Shown here in pieces: positions 29,145 through 38,589 of a stretch of 64,000 nucleotides of DNA (positions within the stretch are counted from its first letter, which is position 1; each line of letters opens with the position of its first letter). The translations under genes were made by a program, and so were the position numbers. Source of the stretch: Taudactylus pleione. Lineage: Eukaryota > Chordata > Amphibia > Anura > Myobatrachidae. Under the pieces are notes generated by a model. It was not told the origin of the DNA. It saw nothing but the letters and a program-made list of their open reading frames with translations, and made no database searches. The stretch lies in the NCBI GenBank assembly GCA_031769625.1, contig JAUIMM010000171.1:2046001-2110000 (forward strand). Reading direction: 5' to 3'.

Positions 29145-30548
29145 ATGTCTGAAAGTGATTTTCCCCTCCGGCTACAGTGTACCACGTGTATAGTACCGTT
29201 AGCGGAGGGGGAGGGTAGCGCGGAGGGCCTTTGCCGGCAGTGTTTGTCCATGGCGCGGCCTCTTACGGTTACAGCACCGGTACAGGAGCCGCCCTGGGCT
29301 TGTTTCGCTCAGGCGCTAACAGCTTTAGTGGGCCAGTTAGCTCCGCAGCCCGCGTTTACTCCGATGGGTTTGTCCCAGCAGTCTGTGGTGTCGTCACCCA
29401 TGCAGGGTTTCCCACGACAATTGGTGGTACCCCACAGTCTCCCTATTTCCCCGCTCCCGGTTTCTCAGGAGCCAGCGTGGGTTAACTCCCTGACGAGTTC
29501 TGTACAGCACTTGTTGGATGTGTTGCAAGGGGAGTCTGTGATGCGGCCTCATAAACGGCCGGTGGCGTCTCTGTCCGCTCCTTATGAGGATGACGAAGGG
29601 ACGTCTGATGATGTCCAAAGTATATATTCCTGGACTTATTCGGGCGGTCTGCACAGCCTTGGTGATTGAGGACGAAGTTCCCCCAGCGGCTAAGTCTAAG
29701 TATGCCTTTTTCAAAGACGTGAAGGGCGATGCCACAGTCTTTCCTCTTTCGGGTCAGTTGGTGGACCATTTAGAGGAGGCGTGGAAACAGCCTGGCAAAA
29801 GATACCAGCCGCAGAGACGCCTGGCGGTGGCTTATCCGTTCGCGGATAATATTTTTTTGCTAAGTGGGAATCCCCTCCACAGGTGGATTTTCACGTGACC
29901 CGTCTTGTCCGTAGTGCCACATTGCCGATGCCATCCATGTCCTCCCTTAAGGATGCTACGGACCGCAAGGTGGAAATCTGCCTGAAGTCCGCTTATTCCC
30001 TTGCAGGGGGGGCAGCACGGCCGGCTATGGCCATTTGCTGGGTTGCCAGAGCGATGGAGCGCTGGGCGGATTCATTAGAGGCTTCTTTTGATTCCGACTG
30101 TCCGGCCGAACAGGCGGAGTTGATTGGCAATCTCCGTGATTCGGCCACCTACATCAACGAGGCGGCTCTAGACATTAGTACTCTGGTGTCTAGAATTTCT
30201 TCAGCAGCGGTAGCTGCTCGTCGCACCTTGTGGCTGCGATCCTGGAAGGCGGACGCAGATTCCAAAAAGGGTCTGGAAGCGTTGCCATTTACCGGAGAAG
30301 TTCTCTTCGGTCCGGATCTGGATAAGATTGTGGCCACGCTGGCGGCAGCCAATTCGGCTTGTCTCCCGTCGGCCGCTGCTCCTTCTGGTTCTGGACCATC
30401 GTCCTTTCGGTCATCTAGGGCCCAGGGCAGGCCCAAACCACAGTCGTTTCCTCGTCAGGCTGGCCCTAGGAAATCGGTCAAGCCCCGGAAGCAGGCATGG
30501 AGTACCAGACGTCCGGCCCCCAAGCCAGATGACAAGCCTGCGGCCTGA
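29145..30548 (+). pseudogene. DIRS gag-like ORF1 (two frameshifts)
   Basis: The ATG at 29145 (MSESDFPLRLQCTTC) begins a frame with a C-x2-C ... C-x2-C pair (residues 10-33) that could bind zinc. The frame shifts at about 29630 and returns at about 29880, then runs to 30548 with a basic, proline/serine-rich tail (QGRPKPQSFPRQAGPRK, RRPAPKPDDKPAA) suited to nucleic-acid binding. In DIRS elements this ORF precedes RT and its product is thought to act like Gag. The two shifts are probably post-insertion mutations. The 5' leader is 28213-29144. Confidence 0.8.
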
Positions 30549-32324
30549 CGGTCCGGGCCTCCCTTTGGGGGATCCCAGGGTGGGAGGCCGCCTGCTGCAG
30601 TTCGCCCAGTGTTGGTCGGTCACTACGACAGACACTTGGGTTCTGGAGGTGGTCTCCCACGGGTACGCCCTCTCCTTCCGGCACAGACCCCCGGCTCGAT
30701 TCTTCACCACGGGTCTACCATCAGACCGGAACAAGGCTACGGAGCTGCGGAAGGTATTGCACACTATGCTCCAGGCTGGAGTTATAGTGCCTGTTCCATT
30801 CTCCCAGAGGGGCCAGGGTTTCTATTCAAATCTTTTTTTGGTACAGAAACCCAATGGGTCGTATCGTCCGATTCTCAACCTCAAAGCACTCAACAAGTCT
30901 TTGCGGGTACCGAAGTTTCGGATGGAGACCCTACGGTCCATCATTCTGGCACTGGAACCTGGGGACTACATGGTGTCATTGGACATACAGGACGCTTACC
31001 TGCATGTCCCTATTCTTTTGCGCCACAACAGTTCCTCAGGTTTGCAATCCGCAGCGACCACTTCCAGTTTCGGGCGTTACCTTTTGGCCTGGTGACAGCA
31101 CCACGTGTTTTCACCAAGGTGATGGCGGTCATGGCGGCTTCTCTGCGGCTGCAGGGAGTCCGCATGTTGCCGTACTTGGACGACCTGTTATTGGTGGCGG
31201 GATCTCCAGAGCTCCTGTTATGCCACTTGGACCTGACCATTGCCCTGCTGCAACGGCACGGCTGGCTAATCAACTGGCAGAAGTCCACTCTAATCCCGTC
31301 TCGGAGGATTCTGCATCTTGGAGCCTTATTGGACTCGGGACAGCAAAAGATCTTCGTGACGGAGGAAAAGATCTCTGCTTTACAGTCAAGGGTGCGCAGT
31401 TGTCTGCACAGCAGCCGGGTGTCTCTACACTCGGCGATGAGGTTACTGGGCTCCATGGTGTCGGTGTTCGACATGGTGGAATATGCCCAGTTTCACTCCA
31501 GACCTCTGCAGTACCTGATCCTGTCAAAGTGGAACTGGCTGCCTCAGTCTCTGAAGTCCCAGACGATTGTATTCACCCCGGAGGTTCGCCTGTCCCTTGC
31601 TTGGTGGTTACAGACGACCCACCTCAGCGAGGGACGTCCGTTCTGGGTTCCAAATTGGGTCCTGTTGACAACGGACGCCAGTCTTCGGGGCTGGGGAGCA
31701 GTACAGGTCCAGTCGGACAACGCTACCACCGTGGCCTACATAAACAGGCAAGGAGGAACCCGAAGCCGGGCGGCTCTCGTAGAGGTGTCTCGGATCCTGG
31801 TTTGGGCGGAGCGCAATCTTCCGGCCATATCAGCGGTCTTCATCCCGGGAGTGCTCAATTGGGAGGCGGACTTTCTAAGTCGCCAGGACGTTCATCCGGG
31901 GGAATGGTCCCTGCACCCGGACGTTTTTCAACTACTGGTGGACAGATGGGGTCTTCCAGAGATCGACCTCATGGCGTCCCGGCACAACAACAAGTTGCCG
32001 GTGTACGGGTCTCGCACAAGAGACGAAGGGGCGTCTCTGGTGGATGCTCTGTCCGTCCGGTGGACGTTCCGGTTCGCATACCTGTTCCCTCCGGTCTCCC
32101 TTCTTCCACGGGTAATCCGGAAATTCAAACAGGAAGGAGGGACGCTCCTGTTGATAGCTCCCGCGTGGCCCAGACGGCACTGGTTCTCAGACCTTCAGGG
32201 TTTGTCCGTGGACAGTCCTCTGCGGTTGCCGCTACGACCGGACCTCCTGTCTCAGGGTCCTTGTCGTCACCTGGACCTGACTCGGCTGTCTTTGACGGCG
32301 TGGCTGTTGAGATTGCCATGCTGA
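30549..32324 (+). pseudogene. DIRS reverse transcriptase / RNase H (frameshift, deletion)
   Basis: The RT fingers (FYSNLFLVQKPNGSYRPILN, LEPGDYMVSLDIQDAYLHVP) lie in one frame to about 31015, then a single-base shift moves to the frame holding FRALPFGLVTAPRVFTK and the catalytic YLDD at 31173-31184. RNase H follows: TTDASLRGWGAV (first Asp at about 31674), but only about 14 residues separate this Asp from SDNATTVAYINRQGG, where DIRS proteins normally have more than 50. An in-frame deletion has therefore removed the part with the catalytic Glu. The domain ends with FIPGVLNWEADFLSR. It overlaps the recombinase frame at its 3' end. Confidence 0.92.
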
Positions 32325-33333
32325 GGTCCCGGGGGTTTTCCAGCTCTGTGGTGCGTACCATGTTGCGAGCTCGGAAACCGTCTTCCGCGAGGATATACCA
32401 TAGCGTGTGGCATACGTTCTTCCAGTGGTGTCGACCGAGAGGTTATGCACCGTGGGACTTTCGTCTGACTCGGATTCTCGCCTTCCTGCAAGCGGGACTA
32501 GATCATGGGCTTCGCCTTGCTTCTTTGAAGGTACAGGTTTCGGCCCTGTCTGTCTGGTTTCACCGTAGGATTGCTACAATCCCGGATGTGCGCACCTTTA
32601 TGCAAGGTGTTGTCCGCATTCAGCCGCCCTTTGTTCCACCTGTGGCGCCTTGGGATTTGGCTGTGGTCTTGAGGGCTCTCCAAGGACCGCCGTTTGAACC
32701 ACTGGGATCAGTGGATCTTAAATGGCTAACAGCTAAGACTGTTTTCCTTCTGGCTATTGCTTCGGCCAGACGTGTTTCTGAGTTAGGGGCTCTTTCTTGT
32801 AGACCCCCTTTCTTGGTTTTTCATGGGAACAGGGCAGTACTCCGCACTCGGCCCGAGTTTCTTCCCAAAGTTGTTTCCCAGTTTCATGTTAACGAGGAAA
32901 TCGTTGTTCCGGCCTTTAACTCACTTCCGTGGGTGAGGCCTCTTTGGATGTTGTGCGGGCCTTAAGGACTTATGTTGACCGCACTTCTTCGTTTAGGAAG
33001 TCGGACGCTTTGTTTGTCCTCTATGGCTTCCGTAAAAAGGGTTGGCCTGCTTCAAAGCAAACTTTGGCAGCCTGGATCCGTATGGCTATTTCTGAAGCTT
33101 ATCTTCATGAAGGCCTACCGGTTCCTCCTTCTCTGAAGGCTCATTCCACTAGGTCTGTGGGTCCTTCGTGGGCAGCTCGACGTGGTGCCTCTGCAGTCCA
33201 GATCTGCAAGGCTGCTACGTGGTCCTCTGTCCATACCTTCGTGAGGTATTACAGGTTTGACACCTTCGCCTCTCAGGATGCTTCCTTCGGGCGGCGGATT
33301 CTCCTTTCTGCACAGGAGCGTCCCCACCCTTAA
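32300..33333 (+). pseudogene. DIRS tyrosine recombinase (one frameshift)
   Basis: Begins in the +2 frame near 32320 (MLRSRGFSSSVVRTMLRARK), overlapping the end of the RNase H frame. The N-terminal SAM-like helical part is followed by the catalytic domain: first Arg in IASARRVSELGAL (about 32760-32795), then after a shift at about 32930-32965 the HSTRS box (H-x-x-R, about 33144-33158) and the Tyr nucleophile in TFVRYYRFDTF (about 33238-33266). In DIRS elements this enzyme inserts the circular DNA copy. All four classic residues are present but in two frames. Confidence 0.92.
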
Positions 33334-33349
33334 AGGATACTGCTTTGGG

Positions 33350-33465
33350 ACATCCCCAAGGTATCCTGTGGATACCCTATGGACCCTGAAGTAGAAAATA
33401 TGAGATATGGTAAGAACTTACCCTTGTTATCTCTATTTCTACGAAGTCCATAGGGTTCCACAGGA
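33350..33465 (+). repeat. DIRS internal complementary region (encoded circle junction)
   Basis: 33355-33394 is the reverse complement of the left terminus and 33398-33461 the reverse complement of the right terminus, with AAA between (33395-33397). Read on the minus strand it is right end + TTT + left end, exactly the junction of a circular intermediate. This is the template thought to restore full termini during replication in DIRS elements. Confidence 0.93.
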
Positions 33466-33612
33466 CTACCGCCCTGTCGCACCTGTGCTGCAGATGGGCT
33501 TTGTTCTGGTCACCAGTTTTCCGTCTCCCACTGGTGAGAATGTGATTCTTGTATGTGTCCAGATCTTTGTTCTCTCTCTTCCTTCTCCTCCTCCGGCCTA
33601 TGGCTTGGTAAC

Positions 33613-33800
33613 TAACTGAGGTGCCTTGGCTCGGGGGCGGGGTATAGGAGGGGGACCTAGTGCATCCTGGGAGGCTGAAAGCTTAACTCTTTGGTGCCCT
33701 GCGACTGACGTCACACCTATACCCCCAAGGTATCCTGTGGAACCCTATAGACTTCGTAGAAATAGAAATAACAAGGGTAAGTTCTTACCATATCTCATAT
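33613..33800 (-). repeat. DIRS right inverted terminal repeat
   Basis: Reverse complement of the left ITR over about 155 bp, then a further 40 bp or so (ATAACAAGGGTAAGTTCTTA...CATATCTCATAT) unique to the right end. The asymmetric extension is also present in the internal complementary region. Confidence 0.93.
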
Positions 33801-33803
33801 TTT

Positions 33804-33898
33804 TGGGGTTAAAAATGGACGATAAAGTGGACGACTGAACGATAACGATATCGTTATTGTTCAGTCATCCACTTTATCGCCCAGTGTGTACGCACATT
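33804..33898. mobile_element. Serial-hairpin MITE, right part
   Basis: Resumes with GGACGATAAAGTGGA...AACGATAACGATATCGTTAT and ends TCGCCCAGTGTGTACGCAC, the inverse of the left terminus TGGGTACACACT at 27796. Removing the DIRS restores one continuous MITE of about 350 bp. Confidence 0.75.
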
Positions 33899-33905
33899 AT
33901 GACTG

Positions 33906-34854
33906 GGTCCAGGTACTTTTTTTTTTTTTTTTTATTGTGTTTATTTATGAATTTTTTAAGTTGCACCCGAAAAATACAAATTACAATATCATTATTATGT
34001 GGAGACATGACCAGTGACAAATAAAAGGCAAAAAAATGAAATAAATAAAAATTGCATAACAGATAATAAATTGTGACAGATCAGACATAAAAAAAGGCTT
34101 GCAATATAAAATATTGTATAGAGTAGAGCTTTTAGGTAAACTGGGACAGTAGCAAAGTGTTATCTCACATAATCCAGAAAACTGACACACAATGTAAAAT
34201 CCCCCATAATATAGTAGTGGTGCAGTGGGAACCCGAAGGCGCCATTCGGGCCCACAAAACATAAGAACAGGAGAATAACAGCTATCATTCCTCTAGAAAA
34301 AGGATCAACCCCAGTGTCCATGACCAGACCACACCACTCTAATATCAGCCTGTCAATATCGGGCAAGCATGTACAAAACAAGGATCACACTTTATAAACT
34401 AGTAAAATATACACTAGTCATAGTCTCCCAATGCCATTACCTACCACTTCCCAAATCCCGCCACCCTATATGACCATACCCCAACTTATGGCATATCTGG
34501 GTCCCCAAACAACCCCCCTACACTATTCTTACCCCCTACCCACCCAACCACCCTTCCCAAAGTATTAGGGGGCAGCTATTCCCGTGTGCCTTAAGGCCAT
34601 GGTGTATCCAACCAAGGATGAAAAAGGTCACTAGAGGAAACTCCTGAGAATAAAACCCTAACCTAATTATAAACCTAAACAAACAGAATTAGACCCTGGG
34701 GGTGTGCAATACTTGATATAATAGAAATGCAACACAGAAGTTCACAGTACAGTTAACAGGATCATGAAAATATAAATGAAGAATAAACATATCAAAACAA
34801 TATGATATGGCAATATAACAAATACACTTAAATCACAACAGGTCCAGATACTTT
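33906..34854 (-). mobile_element. LINE 3' end with 14-bp target duplication
   Basis: GGTCCAGGTACTTT (33906-33919) and GGTCCAGATACTTT (34841-34854) differ by one base and flank about 920 bp. On the minus strand the insert ends in a poly(A) run (the T run at 33917-33935) with AATAAA-like signals. No coding is recognisable, so this is probably the 3' UTR of a 5'-truncated LINE; a processed pseudogene cannot be excluded. Confidence 0.8.
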
Positions 34855-35006
34855 GTACCCACTACATCCTCTTGGCACTCCTCAATGCAGCAAGCAAACG
34901 ATAGACTTGCCCAATTATCCAGGGTAACCTATTACAGCCAATGTCTTTCTACGAATCGAAAAGTGAGAGCTTCTTCTGAAGAGAAGAAAATGAGGCTGGA
35001 AACAAA

Positions 35007-35287
35007 GTCGATCTCAAAGTTGACAGTCATGATGTCAACATTGTTAGCGTTAGGCACTAGGGGGAGGGTTAGGAGTAGGGATAGGGCAGGTATACTTAAC
35101 GGTAATGGCGCTCCATGGAAGTCACACTCATATGACCACCAGGACCCGGAAAACACCACTGAAGCTGCTGCAGCCATCGTGAGTAGGTAAGTCACCGCTT
35201 GCCCACCAGGAATGTTATGTCGACATTCTAACATGTCAACAATTCATCAGTTATGACCATGTTGACTTTCTCATATTGACATTATGA
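35007..35287 (+). repeat. Telomere-like-core repeat family, divergent copy
   Basis: Loosely inverted ends (GTTGACAGTCATGATGTCAA and TTGACTTTCTCATATTGACA), a short GGCACTAGGGGGAGGGTTAGG tract, and TAGGTAAGTCACC (35185-35197) as the donor-like motif. The arrangement resembles 16385 and 46665, but the similarity is weak. Confidence 0.4.
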
Positions 35288-35811
35288 CTATCCACATATC
35301 ATACCATACCCCAGTCACTCAGCCAGTTTGCCAGACTGTGTTAAACTCTTCCCTATGTCTTGTCCAGTGTTCAGTATCCAGTTGTTTTCTTCTTCTGACC
35401 TATGTCTTGTCTATTCCTCCACTTTTATACCCTGTGTCTTTCCATGAGCAATCTAGTATGTGGTCTTGTCTTTGCCTCATCTATCTCCTGTCTTGTCTGT
35501 AGTTTCTTCCTCATCGATTATCTTGTTTATGCCAGCTCCAAACTAACCTGTGCCTTGGCTCTTCTCACCCCACCCTGATTTGTCTGTGCCCCTTTACCCT
35601 TTCTCATGCCTTAACTGTGCCACCTATCACCACATAATTAGCATAGTTTGTGCCATCTTTTCATCTCCTGCTGTAGCATGTATGTCCTCCATCTCCCCAA
35701 TATTATTTTTTGTGTTCTCTTTTCACTCACCTTGAGTCTTAACTATACTTCTGTCTGTGCCTTCTTTATGACCCATGTTCTCCCTTAATAGCTTGTTGAT
35801 TTGACAACTTT
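35288..35811. other. Unassigned pyrimidine-rich stretch
   Basis: Plus strand is rich in CTTGTCT/TGTGCC phrases repeated imperfectly (TATGTCTTGTC, GTGTCTTTCC, TCTTGTCTGTAG), suggesting a decayed satellite. No coding. Confidence 0.35.
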
Positions 35812-36410
35812 GGGCCTGATTCAGAGCCGCTCGTAAGCGGCCGCTCGTTCGTTCCGAGCGATGTTAGCCCAACTGCGCATGCGTACGGATCGTTATACGC
35901 ATGCGCTAACCAGTCAGTGCGGCCGAAATTCATGTGCTCGCAAAATAGCGAATGCCTGCTATTTTGAGTGACAGAAAGAGGCGTATGTGGGTGGTAACAG
36001 GGGAAGGTGCTTGAAAATGGGGAGTGGAAATCAGAACGCAGGCGTGCTTAAAGGTCAAAACGGGCGTTTTATGGGTGTGCATATTTAAAACAGCAGCGTC
36101 ATTGACCACGTCACTGGGTTATTTTATAGTCAGAACTGCTCGCAAAATTGTGGTAGCAAACACCAACCCCAAGAATAGCGAGCAGTTCATACCCTTGTCG
36201 ATGTACTCGATTAATCTAATAAATAGCGGACATGATGTAGGATGCGAGCGGCCAGGGGGCGTATTTTTCCAAAAAACGAACGCAAGTTTTGTTCGCTCCT
36301 TCAGACATAGAGGCGTGAACAGACCGCAAACAGCGAACGGTTCATTTGAATAGCCACCCCTTGTTTTAGAACGAACGACCGCAAATAGCGAGTGGCTCTG
36401 AATGAGGGCC
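35812..36410. mobile_element. MITE with GGGCCTGATTCAGAGCC ends, 599 bp
   Basis: GGGCCTGATTCAGAGCCGCTC and GAGTGGCTCTGAATGAGGGCC are inverted over 21 bases. The termini are those of family A but the body differs (TGCGCATGCGTACGGATCG...ACGCATGCGC hairpin only). Flanking trinucleotides TTT/ATT differ by one base. Confidence 0.75.
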
Positions 36411-36746
36411 ATTGTCTCCGTTGGTGACCAATTTCTGAATTAAAAGGACAGTCACCTGTAAGAAAAAAAGTGGTTGCTCATTCACTTTTGAATGCACCGA
36501 CTCTTCTTTAGAAAGTAACACTTCCATGTACACATGCGCAGATTACCGATAATCACTCAAACTGATTGAACATTGCATCCATATTTGGATCAGGCCCAGT
36601 GGTCTAATTAATCATTTATAACTGCCTAGTGATGCCAATTTAACAATATACCTCTGACTGAAATGTTTATTGTCATCCATTACTTGCTTAGAGAATGTCT
36701 GTCATACACATGGCAATGTAACCATTAAGGCTGATTAGAACAAATA
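36411..36746. other. Unassigned spacer
   Basis: GTAAGAAAAAAAGTGG and a terminal ATCAGGCCCAG (about 36589) suggest one end of another GGGCCTGAT-type element. Otherwise nothing. Confidence 0.3.
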
Positions 36747-37324
36747 GGACCTGATTCAGAGCCGCTCGCTAGGATGCGTTTGCTCGTAGCTGGACGATTC
36801 TTCGCATTCTGCGTATGCATCGCAGTGCGCGAACCAGTGCTAGAGATCAGGAAGCGTTTGCTCCCTGCGCATGGACAGCCCAGCAGAGTGAGTGACAGGA
36901 GAAGCCGTTTGTGGGTGGTGACAGGGACTGTCCATTAACAACGGGGGAGTGGAGGTGCGAACGCAGGCGTGCCTGAGCATCTTTAACGCCGTTTCAGAGG
37001 CGTGCATAATTAACAGGCAGGCTTATAGTACACGCCACCTGGTTGTATTTCACACTGAAGTGATCGCAGTGCTTGCGGCAAGGTATAGTCCAACCTCAAG
37101 CGCTGCGTTCGCCTCTGATGGTACCCGATGTACCGATGGTTGCATACACTTCCTGGAGATGACGTGCACAAGTGGCGTCAACATACACAAAGCGATCGCA
37201 CACCAAGACATATTGGGTGTGCTTATGCCTTGCCGTGCGATCGCCTGCCTTGCCGTTACTTAGCCTAACTTGCATACGCTGGGTGCAAGCGTATGCATCT
37301 AGCTGGCGACTCTGAATCAGGTCC
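36747..37324. mobile_element. MITE with GGACCTGATTCAGAG ends, 578 bp
   Basis: GGACCTGATTCAGAGCCGCTC and CGACTCTGAATCAGGTCC are inverted. Flanks ATA/TTA. The body has GCGATCGCAxxCxAAG and GCATACGCTGGGTGCAAGCG words, with little hairpin chaining. It is a third body type with the same termini. Confidence 0.75.
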
Positions 37325-37559
37325 TTAGTGCAATAATGATAATCAAATAGGGCTAATGCAGTCAGGCTTAAAAAGTGAAATTTTATGTAATACAATATAA
37401 TTCAGCAATTCCAATGTTGTTGCAACTAGGCATTTCATTACTAATTTGAACATGTTGGTTTCTTCAGAAACATTTGGCAGCTAACAGTGAGCATCTTAAT
37501 CTATATATTTTAAATTCAGCATGTTATATAAATAATAATTTAGGTTCAATTCAAATTAA

Positions 37560-37697
37560 GGGCTTGATTCAGACTTGGTCGGTAATGCGATCGCACCTAC
37601 GATTTTGTACGGAACGCAGCAGCGAAAATATGCTAATGGTCCCAAAGATCACACGAGCATAGGGACACCTACTGCTGCTTTCTTTTCTGCGTACTAA
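37560..37697. repeat. Left end of another GGGCTTGATTCAGA element
   Basis: GGGCTTGATTCAGACTTGG matches the shared termini; copy A3 is inserted 138 bp inside it, and the region 38250-38370 may be its continuation. Confidence 0.4.
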
Positions 37698-38246
37698 AGC
37701 CCTCATTCAGAGCCGTACGCTCTGAGCAGAGCGCACGCTCTGAATGAGGGCCGTCCTCCATTTTCATGGAGCGTCCTCCTGGACGCTCGTATAGCTGTGG
37801 GTCACCACCCACAGGCTATACGAGCGTGCATTGTGATGGTCGCGATGGTCGAGACCATCGCGACCATCGAATTTGCGAGCCGGAGCCTGCGGTTGAGGTT
37901 TTCAACCGCAAGCTCCGGAGTGATTTTGGCTCTATCAGAGCCAAAATCACTCCCACTGACATCACTAGTGATGTCAGTGGGCCGGCTTCTGACGGGAGGC
38001 GTTCCTGTGGGAACGCCCCCGTCAGGGAGGCACGCCCCCGGCACGCCCACCAAAGGGGGCGTGCTGTCAATCAACATTGACAGCACGCCCCCTTTGATCG
38101 GACACAACGAGCGAAGGACTTTCCTTCGCTCGTCGCGTCTGGCGCATGCGCACGACGGAGCTCCCTCCGTCGTGCGCATGCTCAGTCCATAACATCGACC
38201 CACTTGCGAGCGGACAGCCGCTCGCGAATGGGTCTGAATCAGGCCC
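37698..38246 (-). mobile_element. Serial-hairpin MITE family A, copy A3
   Basis: Reverse complement of copy A2, same 549-bp length, with only about a dozen differences by eye (for example ACTCGCG/ATTCGCG). The complete chain of twelve palindromes is kept. CpG sites are still CpG, so insertion is recent. The flanks TAA/TAG are a possible 3-bp duplication. Confidence 0.92.
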
Positions 38247-38580
38247 TAGGTCGCTTACCTCCGTAAATATCGGTAACATTGACGCATATCGAGCAGCCAT
38301 CTTGCTCTTGCGGTAGGTCTGGGTAACATCTCCACTTCTAAAAACCCACACTTTAGTAAATTTACCCCTTAATGTGACTCGGCGACCTACTGTAGCAACT
38401 GCTTACATTTCTTTTTCAAATGCCAGCTATTACTGATTCCAACAGAACTTCATATTTAGATTAGTAAAATAACCTCCCACAATAAAATGCTCAGAGATTA
38501 AAGTATTTATTTTATAATCTTTTGCTCCATTTTCTATTTACAATAAATGTAATTAAATAGTCAAATATTAGCAATGAACG
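38247..38580. other. Unassigned spacer
   Basis: AT-rich, no supported feature beyond a possible continuation of the element begun at 37560. Confidence 0.3.
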
Positions 38581-38589
38581 CTAGCTAGC

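Larger units (their letters stand above)
28054..33803 (+). mobile_element. DIRS-type tyrosine-recombinase retrotransposon, 5.7 kb
   Basis: All DIRS hallmarks are present: inverted terminal repeats, gag-like ORF, overlapping RT/RNase H and tyrosine recombinase frames, and an internal complementary region that matches both ends joined. TTT occurs at both outer borders (28054-28056 and 33801-33803), and there is no longer target duplication, as expected for integration by a tyrosine recombinase. Several frameshifts and an RNase H deletion make it non-functional now. It is inserted in a serial-hairpin MITE. Confidence 0.95.

Noticed and set aside
30854..32300. The 5' part of the 703-residue frame overlapping the DIRS RT as a protein
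   Set aside because: Only the part after about 32300 encodes the recombinase; before that it is an out-of-frame shadow of RT/RNase H.
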